DNA from: a virus
Virus record (IMG/VR): IMGVR_UViG_3300025120_000572
Coordinates: 1 to 23,387 of that record
Length of the DNA stretch: 23,387 nt
Direction: 5' to 3' (one strand)
The first letter of the stretch is position 1, and every line of letters starts with the position of its first letter. The notes below the pieces were generated by a model. That model was not told the origin of the DNA and ran no database searches. It saw nothing but the letters and a program-made list of their open reading frames with translations. Both the position numbers and the translations under genes were made by a program. This document shows positions 1 through 7,888 of this stretch, piece by piece.

Positions 1-1
1 T

Positions 2-52
2 ATTAAAGCACTTAAAAAAAATATTAAACAGTTAAAAGAAATGGAAATATAA
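2..52 (+). CDS. C-terminal end of an upstream gene (partial)
   Basis: An open frame enters from the left edge and ends at TAA 50-52. The last visible residues are IKALKKNIKQLKEMEI, lysine-rich and probably helical. It is in the same orientation as everything downstream, and the late-type motif at 60-67 follows directly, which suggests a real gene end. Too little is visible to name it. Confidence 0.5.
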   Translation: MKALKKNIKQLKEMEI

Positions 53-59
53 TATTTAC

Positions 60-67
60 ATATTTAT
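60..67 (+). promoter_or_regulatory. Late-type promoter motif ATATTTAT (1)
   Basis: Exact ATATTTAT in the gap before the first head-protein gene, with 22 bases between it and the ATG at 90. The same 8-mer recurs before most head genes in this window. No TTTG-type -33 box is visible upstream, so it would act as a -10-only element like T4 late promoters. The role is inferred. Confidence 0.5.
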
Positions 68-89
68 CACGGAATAATTCTACTTAAAC

Positions 90-725
90 ATGAAAAAACA
101 AGATCTAAAAAAATTAATCAAAGAAGATATAACTGAATGGTTAAAAGAGCGCAACATACCAGAAGCTGGTAGTGGCGATATGGCTTACACTGAAAAAGCC
201 GAAGTAAAAGAAAAAATAGCTAAAATCGAGGACCAAATTGCTGAATTTTATTACGTAACAAAACCTACCAAAGAATCTTCAGTTGAAGAATTAATAAAAA
301 GTGGAGACGTATTTGAATTTGCTATGAGTGGTTTAACTCGTGAAGACATCTCAGGTATTTACAAATCAGAAGGTAGAGCAAAATCTGCCGCTAATAAAGT
401 AATTAAAGAAAGAGATTTAAAACTTAAAGAAACTTATAAAAAAGGACAAGATAAGTTAAAAGCAATGGAAGCTTCAATTGACGAAATTAAAGGTCAAATT
501 GAAGGTAAAATGTCTGAAGCTACTTCAAATCCTGATATGAGAGAATCTTTAACAGCTGAATCTAATAGCTTAATGGAAAAACTTTCAATGTTAGAAGCAC
601 ATATTAATAAACTAAGAGAAGTGTTAGAAGCAGAAGGAATGCGTTTCGAGAAGAAAAAGCCTAAAAAGGATACTAAAAAAGACGATAAGAAAGACGAAAA
701 AGAGGACGATAAAGATAAAGAGTAA
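90..725 (+). CDS. Probable internal head protein, coiled coil with charged tail
   Basis: A 211-residue protein of no recognised enzyme family. Residues 1-12 (MKKQDLKKLIKE) align without gaps to the N-termini of the proteins starting at 729, 2326, 3846 and 17829. They end in I-K-E, a form matching the (L/I)xE consensus of T4 gp21 protease. Further possible sites are I14-T-E, L18-K-E and I23-P-E followed by A. Residues 33-190 are charged and heptad-like, probably a coiled coil, and the last 22 residues are almost all K, D and E. It follows a late-type motif and lies 3 bases before the next gene. The role as a packaged or scaffold-like core protein is inferred from the N-terminal tag and context. 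Confidence 0.6.
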   Translation: MKKQDLKKLIKEDITEWLKERNIPEAGSGDMAYTEKAEVKEKIAKIEDQIAEFYYVTKPTKESSVEELIKSGDVFEFAMSGLTREDISGIYKSEGRAKSAANKVIKERDLKLKETYKKGQDKLKAMEASIDEIKGQIEGKMSEATSNPDMRESLTAESNSLMEKLSMLEAHINKLREVLEAEGMRFEKKKPKKDTKKDDKKDEKEDDKDKE

Positions 726-728
726 TCA

Positions 729-1532
729 ATGGACAAGCTCAAACTCAGATATTTAATCAGAGAGGCTATAGAAAATGTTGCTAATGTTACGTCAAAATTT
801 TCTGTAGGTGATAAAGTAACAACTGTAGATGGAGACACTGCGTTTGTTACAATGGCAGAACATCCTTTTTATACTGTAGAATTAGAGGAAACAGGAACAT
901 CTAAATCATTTAATTTTAAAGATTTAGCTCCATTCCAAGAAAAAGTTATCGCAAAAACATCAGAAGGTATTAAGCTACAAGAAGGAGCTAATGCCTCTCC
1001 TGGTTTATTATTCCATCAAACCCACAACAAACCATTATCAGAATGCGTTTTTAGAATTGGTTCTAAATCATATGTAGAGTTCTATGCTGAGGCAAGAGAA
1101 TTATTCAACGAAGGTATTCTAAAAATAAATGAATTAGATAGAGATTTAATTCGTAAAACTGATGTTGGTGAATATGGGTTATTTGAGAGTAAAAAAGTAC
1201 CCTTAGATATTCCTTTTATTAATGAAAATATAGAGGAAAAAAAGAAAAAATCAACTAAAAAGGATCCACCAATTGGAAAACCAAAACGTGGTGGTTCAAA
1301 GGCATATTACGTTTACGTAAGAGATCCTAAAACAAAAAGAATTAAAAAAGTTTCATTCGGGTCGGGAGGTTTAAGAGCAAAAATTAATAACCCAAAAGCA
1401 CGTAGAGCGTTTGCTGCTAGGCATAAATGTTCACAGAAAAATGATAGAACAAAAGCTTCGTATTGGAGCTGTAGATTACCAAGATATGCTAAAGCATTAG
1501 GTTTAGGTGCTAATAAAAATACTTTCTGGTAA
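729..1532 (+). CDS. Modular head protein with KOW-like N domain and basic C-terminal module
   Basis: A 267-residue protein. Residues 1-12 (MDKLKLRYLIRE) form the shared N-terminal tag with a possible cut after E12. Residues 23-52 (VGDKVTTVDGDTAFV) look like a KOW/SH3-type barrel strand pair. The C-terminal module (about 180-260) is very basic, with GKPKRGG, YYVYVRDPKTKRIKKVSFG, FAARHKC and YWSCRLPRYAKALGLG. I recognise this pattern from T4-like marine phages; it may correspond to DUF5872, though I cannot check. Residues 163-166 are FINE, the same tetrapeptide that ends the tag of the protein at 3846, and they sit exactly before the lysine-rich linker. A gp21 cut there would release the basic module. 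Function is unknown; DNA binding inside the capsid is a guess from charge. Confidence 0.65.
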   Translation: MDKLKLRYLIREAIENVANVTSKFSVGDKVTTVDGDTAFVTMAEHPFYTVELEETGTSKSFNFKDLAPFQEKVIAKTSEGIKLQEGANASPGLLFHQTHNKPLSECVFRIGSKSYVEFYAEARELFNEGILKINELDRDLIRKTDVGEYGLFESKKVPLDIPFINENIEEKKKKSTKKDPPIGKPKRGGSKAYYVYVRDPKTKRIKKVSFGSGGLRAKINNPKARRAFAARHKCSQKNDRTKASYWSCRLPRYAKALGLGANKNTFW

Positions 1533-1533
1533 A

Positions 1534-1791
1534 ATGGCAACTTATACTGATTACGATTACAAAGGTTATCACATAAGACATTTTTCACACGATACTGAAA
1601 GCGCTGAGCTAGTATGGCACCGTGATAGAAAAGATAGATATATTACACCCATTGGTAAAACTGATTGGCAAATTCAATTAGATGATGAGTTGCCTAGGCC
1701 AATAAATGATTGTATCTTTATAAAAGAAGGTGTATGGCATAGAGTAATAAAAGGTAGTGGATGTTTAAAAATATTGATAGATGAAAATTAG
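1534..1791 (+). CDS. Small cupin-like conserved phage protein
   Basis: An 85-residue protein. I chose the ATG at 1534, which follows the previous stop by one base, over an upstream GTG that overlaps the preceding gene. The pattern ELVWHRDRKDR, W-x-I-Q-L-D-D-E-L-P, IFIKEGVWHRVIKGSG, LKILID is that of a small beta-barrel protein often seen in T4-like marine phages. The two W-H-R elements and the pattern of hydrophobic strands suggest a cupin-like fold. It has no shared N-terminal tag, unlike its neighbours. It overlaps the next gene by 11 bases, so the two are probably translationally coupled. Biochemical role unknown. Confidence 0.6.
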   Translation: MATYTDYDYKGYHIRHFSHDTESAELVWHRDRKDRYITPIGKTDWQIQLDDELPRPINDCIFIKEGVWHRVIKGSGCLKILIDEN

Positions 1792-2344
1792 GATAGTAAA
1801 AGAGCAAAATTTAGGTTCAGAATTTCCAGGTAAAGAAGCAGGGAGAGGATATACAATGTCAAGAGAAATTATTGATATGTTGAGATCAAAAGTATATCCT
1901 AAATTAAATGACGATGAATTAGAAGAATTTGGAACAGAAATGCATGATCATTTTATGGCTTATATGAAAGAATCTGTAAATGAAAATAAATCTGGGTTAG
2001 AAAGAATTAAATTTCATTTTGATAAATTATTTGGTCCTGACTTAAGATTTAATATAAATACAGGTGGAGATCGTATTGATGTTCGTGGCTCACAACAAGA
2101 TTTAATGGATTTTGGAAGTGAATTAGGTGGTGAAAAAATGGAAGGTTATGAAGTATTTTGGACACAAGATGATGATAGAGGAGAAATAGTTCGTATTGTT
2201 AAATCAGATTCTATAAACGAAAAAAAGGACAAAGCTGATAGATGTCTTAGAATAGCTAGACGTAAAATCCCACAATCCTCAGCATATCGTTCTGGACTAA
2301 TTGTAAAGTGTAGAAAAGGAATGATATGGAAAAAAGAAAAATAA
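1781..2344 (+). CDS. Modular head protein with cleavable basic Cys-containing tail
   Basis: A 187-residue protein. The start at 1781 gives MKIRIVKEQN, a shorter possible version of the shared tag (V-K-E rather than I/L-x-E). Residues 25-140 are mixed alpha/beta with no family I can name. The tail after residue 147 (KKDKADRC, RIARRKIPQSSAYRSG, IVKCRK) resembles a small module found repeatedly in phage head proteins, usually with the pattern SAYASGALVKCRK. The module is preceded by S-I-N-E (E147), a good gp21-type site, and has two cysteines (155 and 177). It overlaps the genes on both sides, upstream by 11 and downstream by 19 bases. Function unknown; the packaged-peptide role is inferred. Confidence 0.6.
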   Translation: MKIRIVKEQNLGSEFPGKEAGRGYTMSREIIDMLRSKVYPKLNDDELEEFGTEMHDHFMAYMKESVNENKSGLERIKFHFDKLFGPDLRFNINTGGDRIDVRGSQQDLMDFGSELGGEKMEGYEVFWTQDDDRGEIVRIVKSDSINEKKDKADRCLRIARRKIPQSSAYRSGLIVKCRKGMIWKKEK

Positions 2345-2601
2345 AAGCTTTAATTAGAGAAGCACTATTAAGTGAAAAAGAAACCTTACGTACCTGGTTT
2401 GGTCGTAAAGGTGCTGCTGGTAAAAAAGGTGGATGGGTCGATTGCAACACAGGTAGAAAAGATCCAAAAACCGGTAGAATGAAATATAAACCTTGTGGCA
2501 GAGCCAAAGGTGAAAAAAGATCAAAATATCCATCTTGTAGACCTACCCCCGCAGGATGTAAAGATAAAGGTAAAGGTAAATCGTGGGGTAAAAAGAAATA
2601 A
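2326..2601 (+). CDS. Cys-rich, strongly basic tagged head peptide
   Basis: A 91-residue protein. Residues 1-12 (MEKRKIKALIRE) are the clearest match to the shared tag, with A13 after the putative cut. The remaining 79 residues are dominated by K, R and G and contain four cysteines at 40, 57, 71 and 78, within GGWVDCNTGRKD, YKPCGRAKGEKRSKYPSCRP and AGCKDKGKGKSWGKKK. I know this pattern as a small recurrent module in marine phage genomes, without assigned function. The spacing would allow a four-Cys zinc site. A short, basic, possibly zinc-bound peptide with a capsid tag would fit a packaged DNA-binding or injected effector protein, but that is inference. Confidence 0.65.
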   Translation: MEKRKIKALIREALLSEKETLRTWFGRKGAAGKKGGWVDCNTGRKDPKTGRMKYKPCGRAKGEKRSKYPSCRPTPAGCKDKGKGKSWGKKK

Positions 2602-2604
2602 ATT

Positions 2605-3159
2605 ATGAAAAAACTATTAGTATTATTATTTACAACTATATTATTACTAGGTTGTGAACCCGCACTAGAACTATCTTTTAATGAAATGGTAGATGTTGCA
2701 CAAGAAAAAGCATTAAGCATAGAATCTTCAGCTAATTTTTATGAAGCATCAGCAACAAAAAATATAAATGGAATTAAATCTGTATTTCAAGGGGTTGAAA
2801 ATTCTACAATTTTAGTAGTAGTAAAATCAACCGGTTTAGCTATACCTGAGGTTGTTGATTCTCCATTCTTAGATGATTTAGTAATTCAATTACCTGTTAA
2901 AATGACATTAGAGGAAGCAGAACAATTATTATTAGATGCTGGTTATGGAACAGGAGTTGAAGGAGTTGCTGATTGGTCAGTAGTAGTATTAAGAAGACCA
3001 TTAGGCCCTGAAGAAACACCTGCACTATATATTTTTACTACAAGTAAAGGCTATGTTAATGTAAACACAATTACGGGCATAGTAAGCCCAGTATACGACA
3101 CAGTTGACGATTGCCCATGTGCATGGTCAGATTGTTTATGCATCACTGATAACCAATAA
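2605..3159 (+). CDS. Predicted lipoprotein of unknown function
   Basis: A 184-residue protein. The N-terminus is a lipoprotein signal peptide: K2-K3, a hydrophobic stretch 4-15, and lipobox L14-L15-G16-C17. Residue 18 is E, so inner-membrane retention by an Asp at +2 is not indicated and surface or outer-membrane placement is possible. The mature part has no family I recognise. A late cluster of cysteines (DDCPCAWSDCLC) lies near the C-terminus. The gene starts 3 bases after the previous stop and is followed within 6 bases by a second lipoprotein, so the pair sits inside the head-protein transcription unit. It may act in lysis, superinfection exclusion or envelope alteration; nothing in the sequence decides between these. 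Confidence 0.65.
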   Translation: MKKLLVLLFTTILLLGCEPALELSFNEMVDVAQEKALSIESSANFYEASATKNINGIKSVFQGVENSTILVVVKSTGLAIPEVVDSPFLDDLVIQLPVKMTLEEAEQLLLDAGYGTGVEGVADWSVVVLRRPLGPEETPALYIFTTSKGYVNVNTITGIVSPVYDTVDDCPCAWSDCLCITDNQ

Positions 3160-3165
3160 TTAAAG

Positions 3166-3822
3166 ATGAAAAAATACATATTATTATTATTAATTTTAAC
3201 ACTAACTAGCTGTGGTAGTTATCAAGTCAATGATAACCGAATAGCAAGTATATTAGCTGTAACTGAAAAAGGAGATACTATTTCTGTTCCTTATAAACAG
3301 TTTTTGACTGATAGGTATACTAATTATACTAGATTTAATTATAATAATAATTGGTATTACAATAATTGGAGATATGATTATAATTGGAGGTGGAACTATT
3401 ATTATTCTCAATTAGATTATTACAATAGATGGTATAATGACAGATATAACCGTTTCCCTGAGAATGGCGGACTAAATTATAATAATAATAGCCTAACAGG
3501 AACTCAAACTAATGTAAATAGTAAAAGAGGAGAAAAAGTAACATCTATACCACCAGAAAATGATGGGATATATGCACCACCTACACTACCTAAACCACCA
3601 AAAGATAAAAAAGATAATATGCGTATTTGGAGTAGTCCTAGACCAGCTCCTGGTAATACAGTAAGAAGAATTTTTAATCAACCTTCTATAAGACAAAATA
3701 ATTTTACTCCACCATCTAGAAGTTATAGTGCTCCTAGAAGTAATGCCCCTACAAGATCAGCTCCAGCTGTGCAAAGTAGACCATCAGGTGGTAAAGGAAA
3801 TTCAACTGGCAAAATTAATTAA
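3166..3822 (+). CDS. Predicted Tyr/Asn/Trp-rich lipoprotein of flavobacterial type
   Basis: A 218-residue protein. It has a signal peptide with lipobox L13-T14-S15-C16. Residues about 50-100 are a low-complexity run of Y, N, W and R. The C-terminal half is rich in P, S, R and N (for example [13 protein letters not shown], and [15 protein letters not shown]). This style is typical of outer-membrane lipoproteins of Flavobacteria, which points to acquisition from the host and supports a Bacteroidota host. It is followed by a late-type motif at 3822. Function unknown; the aromatic and Asn-rich zone could be adhesive or simply exposed on the surface. Confidence 0.65.
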   Translation: MKKYILLLLILTLTSCGSYQVNDNRIASILAVTEKGDTISVPYKQFLTDRYTNYTRFNYNNNWYYNNWRYDYNWRWNYYYSQLDYYNRWYNDRYNRFPENGGLNYNNNSLTGTQTNVNSKRGEKVTSIPPENDGIYAPPTLPKPPKDKKDNMRIWSSPRPAPGNTVRRIFNQPSIRQNNFTPPSRSYSAPRSNAPTRSAPAVQSRPSGGKGNSTGKIN

Positions 3823-3829
3823 TATTTAT
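3822..3829 (+). promoter_or_regulatory. Late-type promoter motif ATATTTAT (2)
   Basis: Exact ATATTTAT starting on the last base of the preceding stop codon and 16 bases before the ATG at 3846. With the next base it also reads TATTTATA, the reverse complement of the T4 late element TATAAATA, so its direction is not settled by sequence alone. Confidence 0.5.
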
Positions 3830-3845
3830 ATCAAAATATATAATC

Positions 3846-4493
3846 ATGGACAAATTTAACTTAAAAGGATTTATTAATGAAAATAACCTTGGTGCATACT
3901 CTAAATTAGAAGCTAAGAAACGTGATGTTGATGGAGATGGAGATATTGATTCTGATGACTATATGGCTGCTAAAGATGTTGCTATTAAAAAAGCAATGGC
4001 TAAAAATGAAAATATAACTGAAGCTACTGATGTAGAAGTAATTGATATAATATCCGAAATGTTATTTATACTATCAGATGGAAACCATACAGCTAGACAA
4101 GCTGCATTGGAAGTAGCTAAAGAAAGAGGGGTAAGTTTTAATCTTATTTTACAACAATACCAAAAGAAAGGTGGTGAATTACAAGATATAGATTTTGAAA
4201 CATTAAAAGAAGATCTAGATGTTGGACATCAAGATGATGAACCACAAATGCTAAAGAAAACTTTATATAGATCAGCTAAAATGGCTTCAATGTTATATAA
4301 AGAATTAGATAAATTTGATAAATTACCTACTGAAGTAGATTTTCCAAATTGGTGGCAAGCAAAAATTATTAAAGCAAATGATTATTTAAATGCTGCTTTT
4401 GATTATCTAGATGGTGAGCAACAAACAGCTAAAATGGATGCTATGAATGAAGGTCCAATTAAACTTGCTAATTTATTTAATGAAAAAAAGTGA
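3846..4493 (+). CDS. Three-module tagged head protein with EF-hand-like loop
   Basis: A 215-residue protein with the shared tag [12 protein letters not shown], possible cut after E12. Residues 27-38 ([12 protein letters not shown]) fit an EF-hand/dockerin calcium loop, with D at loop positions 1, 3, 5, 7 and 12, G at 6 and I at 8. I57-T-E59 followed by A60 and L120-K-E122 are further (L/I)xE sites. The second lies just before a module I recognise from marine T4-like phages ([47 protein letters not shown]). Possible cut sites thus bracket each module. It overlaps the nuclease-like gene by 14 bases. It is probably a prohead-packaged protein; the activity of each module is unknown. Confidence 0.65.
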   Translation: MDKFNLKGFINENNLGAYSKLEAKKRDVDGDGDIDSDDYMAAKDVAIKKAMAKNENITEATDVEVIDIISEMLFILSDGNHTARQAALEVAKERGVSFNLILQQYQKKGGELQDIDFETLKEDLDVGHQDDEPQMLKKTLYRSAKMASMLYKELDKFDKLPTEVDFPNWWQAKIIKANDYLNAAFDYLDGEQQTAKMDAMNEGPIKLANLFNEKK

Positions 4494-6087
4494 ATTTATA
4501 CAACTTTTAGAGCAAGAGGTTGAAGATTTTATCCAAACTCAAGCTGATAAGATTGTCTCATTTGAAGATGATCCCAAGGAATATATTCTGCAAAAATATC
4601 CTTCATTAAAAGACACTCTTATTGATTTAATGACGGAAAGTTATGATGAATACATTACTGGTATCTATGTAATGGCTCCAAAACCAACAACATTTAAAGT
4701 ATTACTTCATAATGGTCAACATTTTTATTTAATCTATGCTAAAGATTCTTATATAGCCAAAATCTCAGGTAAAAAATATTATTTATCAGATTTAGGAGCT
4801 GAAGAATATGCAATTAAATCAATAGCAGACTTACTTATAATGGGTATGCCTCCAGGAGCAGAAGGCCCTGATCAAGAAGCAGAGAATGACATGACTAAAG
4901 ATGCTGATGAAACCCCAGATGCTGAAACGGATGACACAGGGGGAGATGAAGAAGAATTAGCAGAAAGTATTGATGATATTCCTGATAGTGAAAAAGATGA
5001 TTATGGTCGTCCTTTTGTAGATCCTAAAGGTTCAAGAACTTATATGGATGATAATGAGATAGAAAAGATAATGAACAAACTAGGTGAAAAATTATCAACT
5101 AAGAAGCTTCGTATTTTAAAAGAAGCAGAGGAAAAAAAAACATTTAGTAAGCAAGATTTAGTTGACTTAATTGATGGGATTGATGATGAAAAAACCCTTC
5201 AAAAAATTTTTAAATATGCTTCATCAACAGGTTTTGATCAATCAATAGACCCTTATTTAAAAACTAAAAACTTAACTGATAAAGATGTTACTTATTTCTT
5301 ATCTTTATTAAGTGAAATGGGTAAATTAGGTGAATTTGCTAAAATAGCAGAAAACCCACCAAAATTAGATTTAGCAGGAGATAATTTTTACAACCAAATA
5401 TCAGGATTTACACCTGCTGAATTAGAAAGTTTATTTACTACAATGAAAGATTCCATTAAAGGTACTGTATCAATGGGACCTGGAGAAAACTTCTTAAGTA
5501 TATTTTTTGGAAATGTATCTAAAGCAAATAGCAAAGGAGATCTAGATGTTGATGGAAAAGAAGTAGAATTAAAAGCAAGAACAGGTGATAGTGGTGCCGT
5601 TGTTGCTCCTAAAACATATAATAGAGGAGATTTTAGTAAAATAGTAAAACCTAAATTAAGTAAATTTATCAATGATTTAGGTACAGAACCTAGTGTAAAA
5701 AAAGAATTAGAACAAATAAATACACCTGGAGGAAGTGCTTGGCCTAAAAAATTAAATAATATGTTTGGTGTTTATTTACAAGGAGGTGGAAGTATAGATA
5801 AGTTTTCTACAGAGTTAACTAAAACTTTTAAAGATATGTACCCATCTTTAGATTTAAATGCTAGTGATTATTTAGGTCCAACAGGATTTGATCATTCTGC
5901 TTTTACAATTAGCTTAGCTAAAGAATTATCAAAAGAATATTACGATGTAGAAAAGTTTGATGCTTCAATGTTTGCTGATTTTAAAGGAAATTACCAATAT
6001 TATGCTGGAGATGGATTTATAGATGCTATAGGTAATGGAATTAAGGTAGCTTACCCATCGGATTTATTACCAAGATTAAAAGTATAA
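4480..6087 (+). CDS. PD-(D/E)XK nuclease-like protein with possible capsid tag
   Basis: A 535-residue protein. I chose the ATG at 4480 over the ATG at 4447 because it gives [13 protein letters not shown], close to the T4 tag pattern (MK..xEFI.E) with L9-L-E11 as possible cut. Residues 125-175 are an acidic linker. K208-K-L-R-I-L-K-E215 followed by A is a second tag-like site. Residues 332-336 (MGPGE) and 353-365 ([13 protein letters not shown]) form a PD-(D/E)XK-type core: D354/D356, then E363-x-K365 on the next strand. This core recurs in marine phage proteins of unknown role. A cut after E215 would free the C-terminal nuclease-like part. It could attack host or competitor DNA, or work in maturation. 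The fold is inferred from motifs, and the catalytic assignment is moderate. Confidence 0.6.
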   Translation: MKKSEFIQLLEQEVEDFIQTQADKIVSFEDDPKEYILQKYPSLKDTLIDLMTESYDEYITGIYVMAPKPTTFKVLLHNGQHFYLIYAKDSYIAKISGKKYYLSDLGAEEYAIKSIADLLIMGMPPGAEGPDQEAENDMTKDADETPDAETDDTGGDEEELAESIDDIPDSEKDDYGRPFVDPKGSRTYMDDNEIEKIMNKLGEKLSTKKLRILKEAEEKKTFSKQDLVDLIDGIDDEKTLQKIFKYASSTGFDQSIDPYLKTKNLTDKDVTYFLSLLSEMGKLGEFAKIAENPPKLDLAGDNFYNQISGFTPAELESLFTTMKDSIKGTVSMGPGENFLSIFFGNVSKANSKGDLDVDGKEVELKARTGDSGAVVAPKTYNRGDFSKIVKPKLSKFINDLGTEPSVKKELEQINTPGGSAWPKKLNNMFGVYLQGGGSIDKFSTELTKTFKDMYPSLDLNASDYLGPTGFDHSAFTISLAKELSKEYYDVEKFDASMFADFKGNYQYYAGDGFIDAIGNGIKVAYPSDLLPRLKV

Positions 6088-6088
6088 G

Positions 6089-6096
6089 ATATTTAT
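6089..6096 (+). promoter_or_regulatory. Late-type promoter motif ATATTTAT (3), in front of a terminator
   Basis: Exact ATATTTAT two bases after the stop of the nuclease-like gene. Unlike the other copies it is not followed by a head gene but by about 80 non-coding bases ending in a terminator at 6147-6180. If it fires on the + strand it would make a short RNA. Confidence 0.4.
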
Positions 6097-6146
6097 AACA
6101 TATAGACAGATTCATAGCCTGTCGTGATTAAAAAAATTATAGGAGC

Positions 6147-6180
6147 TGTGGCCCAATTTTTGGAGCCACAACTTTTTTTT
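6147..6180 (+). terminator. Rho-independent terminator
   Basis: The stem TGTGGC (6147-6152) pairs with GCCACA (6165-6170). It is extended by CCA/TGG around a short A/T loop, with one unpaired A, and is followed by eight T residues (6173-6180). It lies between the head-protein run and the carbamoyltransferase and should separate their transcripts. A TTTG box of the next promoter is embedded in its loop and 3' arm. Confidence 0.8.
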
Positions 6181-6190
6181 CGTATATTTA
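6159..6190 (+). promoter_or_regulatory. Bacteroidota-type promoter before the carbamoyltransferase
   Basis: TTTG at 6159-6162 and TATATTTA at 6183-6190 are separated by exactly 20 bases. This fits the Bacteroidota housekeeping form TTTG ... TAnnTTTG except for the last base. The same two boxes with the same spacing occur at 9676-9707. The ATG at 6201 is only 10 bases past the -7 box, so the 5' leader would be a few bases long. Confidence 0.65.
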
Positions 6191-6200
6191 ATAGTTAATT

Positions 6201-7316
6201 ATGGAGGAAATTATAGTAAGTGTATCAATAGTAAATCATGATCGTTCTATTACAGTATTAAAAAATGGTGAGGTTAAAACCATTTTAATTGAAGATAGAG
6301 TAAGTAGAACTAAAAATGATTATATATACCCTTATTTATCTATATTAGAATTACCTAAAATTGTTAATAAAATTGACTATTTAATATTATTTGGTTCTTC
6401 ACATGAAGAAGAAGAAAAAAATATTTTAGATTATTTTAATAAAATTAAACTTGTTCCAAAAAATTTAAAAATAATTAGAGGAATTAAAAAAAACCACCAC
6501 CAAGCCCATGCTGCTTCTAGCTTTTATGGATCAGGGTTTAAAAAAGCTATTTGTTTAAGTATAGATGGTTTTGGAGGTTTAATTTCTTTACCACAAACCA
6601 ATAATAATTTAGGAAAATTTACTACCTCTATATTTTCTGCTAGTTATCCTAATAATTTTAAATTAAAATATGCTAATATATGGTATGAAACCAAACATTT
6701 TAATGTCTTCCCAGAACATTGTAATAATGATAAAATATATGATTATAATTCTAATTTAGATATAGGAAACATATATGAAGCTGTTGCAAGATATTTAGGT
6801 TTTTATCATGCTAATGAAGTTGGAAAGGTTATGGGCCTATCATCTTATGGAAAATATGATCCAAATATTCCCCCTTTACTATATAAGGATACTTTATATG
6901 CAAATTCTAATTTATTCAGAGGTGATAAAGAAATTCAAACTAATTTAAATCCATATTTAAAAGAATTAACTAAAGAAAAAGCAAGGAATATAGCTTTTGC
7001 AATCCAAAAAGCATTTAATAAAGTTATTCTTAAAAGAATAGAACAATCTTTAAAACTTAATAAAACAAATAATTTAGTATTTTCAGGAGGTTGTGCTTTA
7101 AATGTGTTAGGTAATTATTTAATTAAAAAAAGTTTCCCTAATATTAACTTATATATAGATCCTATAGCAAATGATAGTTGTTTATCTTATGGTATAGCAA
7201 AAAGTTTATATTATACTTTAAACCCTAATAAACCACCAAACCCCTTAAAATCTTTATATTATGGGCCAAAATATTCAAATAAAGAAATAATGAATACAAT
7301 AAATAATTATATTTAA
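6201..7316 (+). CDS. Carbamoyltransferase, N-terminal (Kae1-like) half
   Basis: A 371-residue protein matching the first domain of the NodU/CmcH/TobZ O-carbamoyltransferase family. Family marks are NHHQAHAASSFYGSGF (98-113), SIDGFGG (120-126), ANEVGKVMGLSSYG (204-217) and LVFSGGCALN (292-301). In this family the domain binds carbamoyl-adenylate made from carbamoyl phosphate and ATP and passes the carbamoyl group to a hydroxyl. The usual single chain is about 550-600 residues; here it stops right after the family position GPKYSNKEI and the rest is encoded by the next ORF. The break is TAA, two bases, ATG. Some phage members are known to carbamoylate 5-hydroxymethylcytosine in DNA; the substrate here is not shown. 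Confidence 0.85.
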   Translation: MEEIIVSVSIVNHDRSITVLKNGEVKTILIEDRVSRTKNDYIYPYLSILELPKIVNKIDYLILFGSSHEEEEKNILDYFNKIKLVPKNLKIIRGIKKNHHQAHAASSFYGSGFKKAICLSIDGFGGLISLPQTNNNLGKFTTSIFSASYPNNFKLKYANIWYETKHFNVFPEHCNNDKIYDYNSNLDIGNIYEAVARYLGFYHANEVGKVMGLSSYGKYDPNIPPLLYKDTLYANSNLFRGDKEIQTNLNPYLKELTKEKARNIAFAIQKAFNKVILKRIEQSLKLNKTNNLVFSGGCALNVLGNYLIKKSFPNINLYIDPIANDSCLSYGIAKSLYYTLNPNKPPNPLKSLYYGPKYSNKEIMNTINNYI

Positions 7317-7318
7317 AA

Positions 7319-7888
7319 ATGAGCAAATTTAAAAAAATAAAAGTATCTCATAAAGATATAGCCAAATTAATTTCAGAAAGAAACATAGTCTGTATTTTTC
7401 AAGGTAGATCTGAAGCAGGCCCTCGTGCTTTAGGCAATAGATCTATATTATATGATCCAACAGACCCAAATGGTAAAGATTTCGTTAATAAAGTTAAAAA
7501 AAGAGAATGGTTTAGACCATTTGCAGGTACCATTCTATCAGAAAAAGCAAATAGATGGTTTGATATGGCGGGGTTAGAAGAATCACCATTTATGATGTAT
7601 GCTATGGATGTTTGGCCTAATAAACAAGATAAAATTAAAGCTATTACCCATGTAGATGGTACTTGTAGAATCCAAACTGTAACTAAAGAACAAAACCCAC
7701 ATTATTATAAATTAATACAAGAATTTGAAAAAATAACGGGGGTACCTATCTTATTTAATACTTCATTTAATTTAGCAGGTGACCCACTTGTTGAAACAAT
7801 TGAAGATGCTTTAGAAACAGTTTTAAAAAGTGAAATGAATTATTTATATTTACCCGAGTTAGAAATACTTTTAGAAAAAAATGCATAA
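7319..7888 (+). CDS. Carbamoyltransferase, C-terminal half
   Basis: A 189-residue protein matching the C-terminal domain of the same family. It has FQGRSEAGPRALGNRSIL (27-44), KKREWFRPFAG (60-70), HVDGTCRIQTV and the late GVPILFNTSFNLAGDPLVET. In the single-chain enzymes this domain holds part of the carbamoyl-phosphate/ATP site, so both halves are needed. It starts 2 bases after the stop of the first half, in the -1 frame relative to it, and no conserved segment seems lost. It probably works as a two-subunit enzyme by coupled translation. A single-base error in the A-run TTAAAAATG cannot be excluded. It overlaps the FAD gene by 8 bases. Confidence 0.85.
   Translation: MSKFKKIKVSHKDIAKLISERNIVCIFQGRSEAGPRALGNRSILYDPTDPNGKDFVNKVKKREWFRPFAGTILSEKANRWFDMAGLEESPFMMYAMDVWPNKQDKIKAITHVDGTCRIQTVTKEQNPHYYKLIQEFEKITGVPILFNTSFNLAGDPLVETIEDALETVLKSEMNYLYLPELEILLEKNA

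Noticed and set aside
494-838. Minus-strand ORF of 114 residues, rich in S and L
   Set aside because: It is the mirror of the Glu/Lys-rich end of the 90-725 gene and the start of the next; no start context or recognisable domain.
2256-2720. Minus-strand ORF of 154 residues
   Set aside because: Covers three well-supported + strand gene parts and has no recognisable features.
7300-7330. Programmed -1 frameshift joining the two carbamoyltransferase halves
   Set aside because: The -1 frame is open only from 7307 and no canonical slippery heptamer lies there; stop-restart coupling explains the layout more simply.
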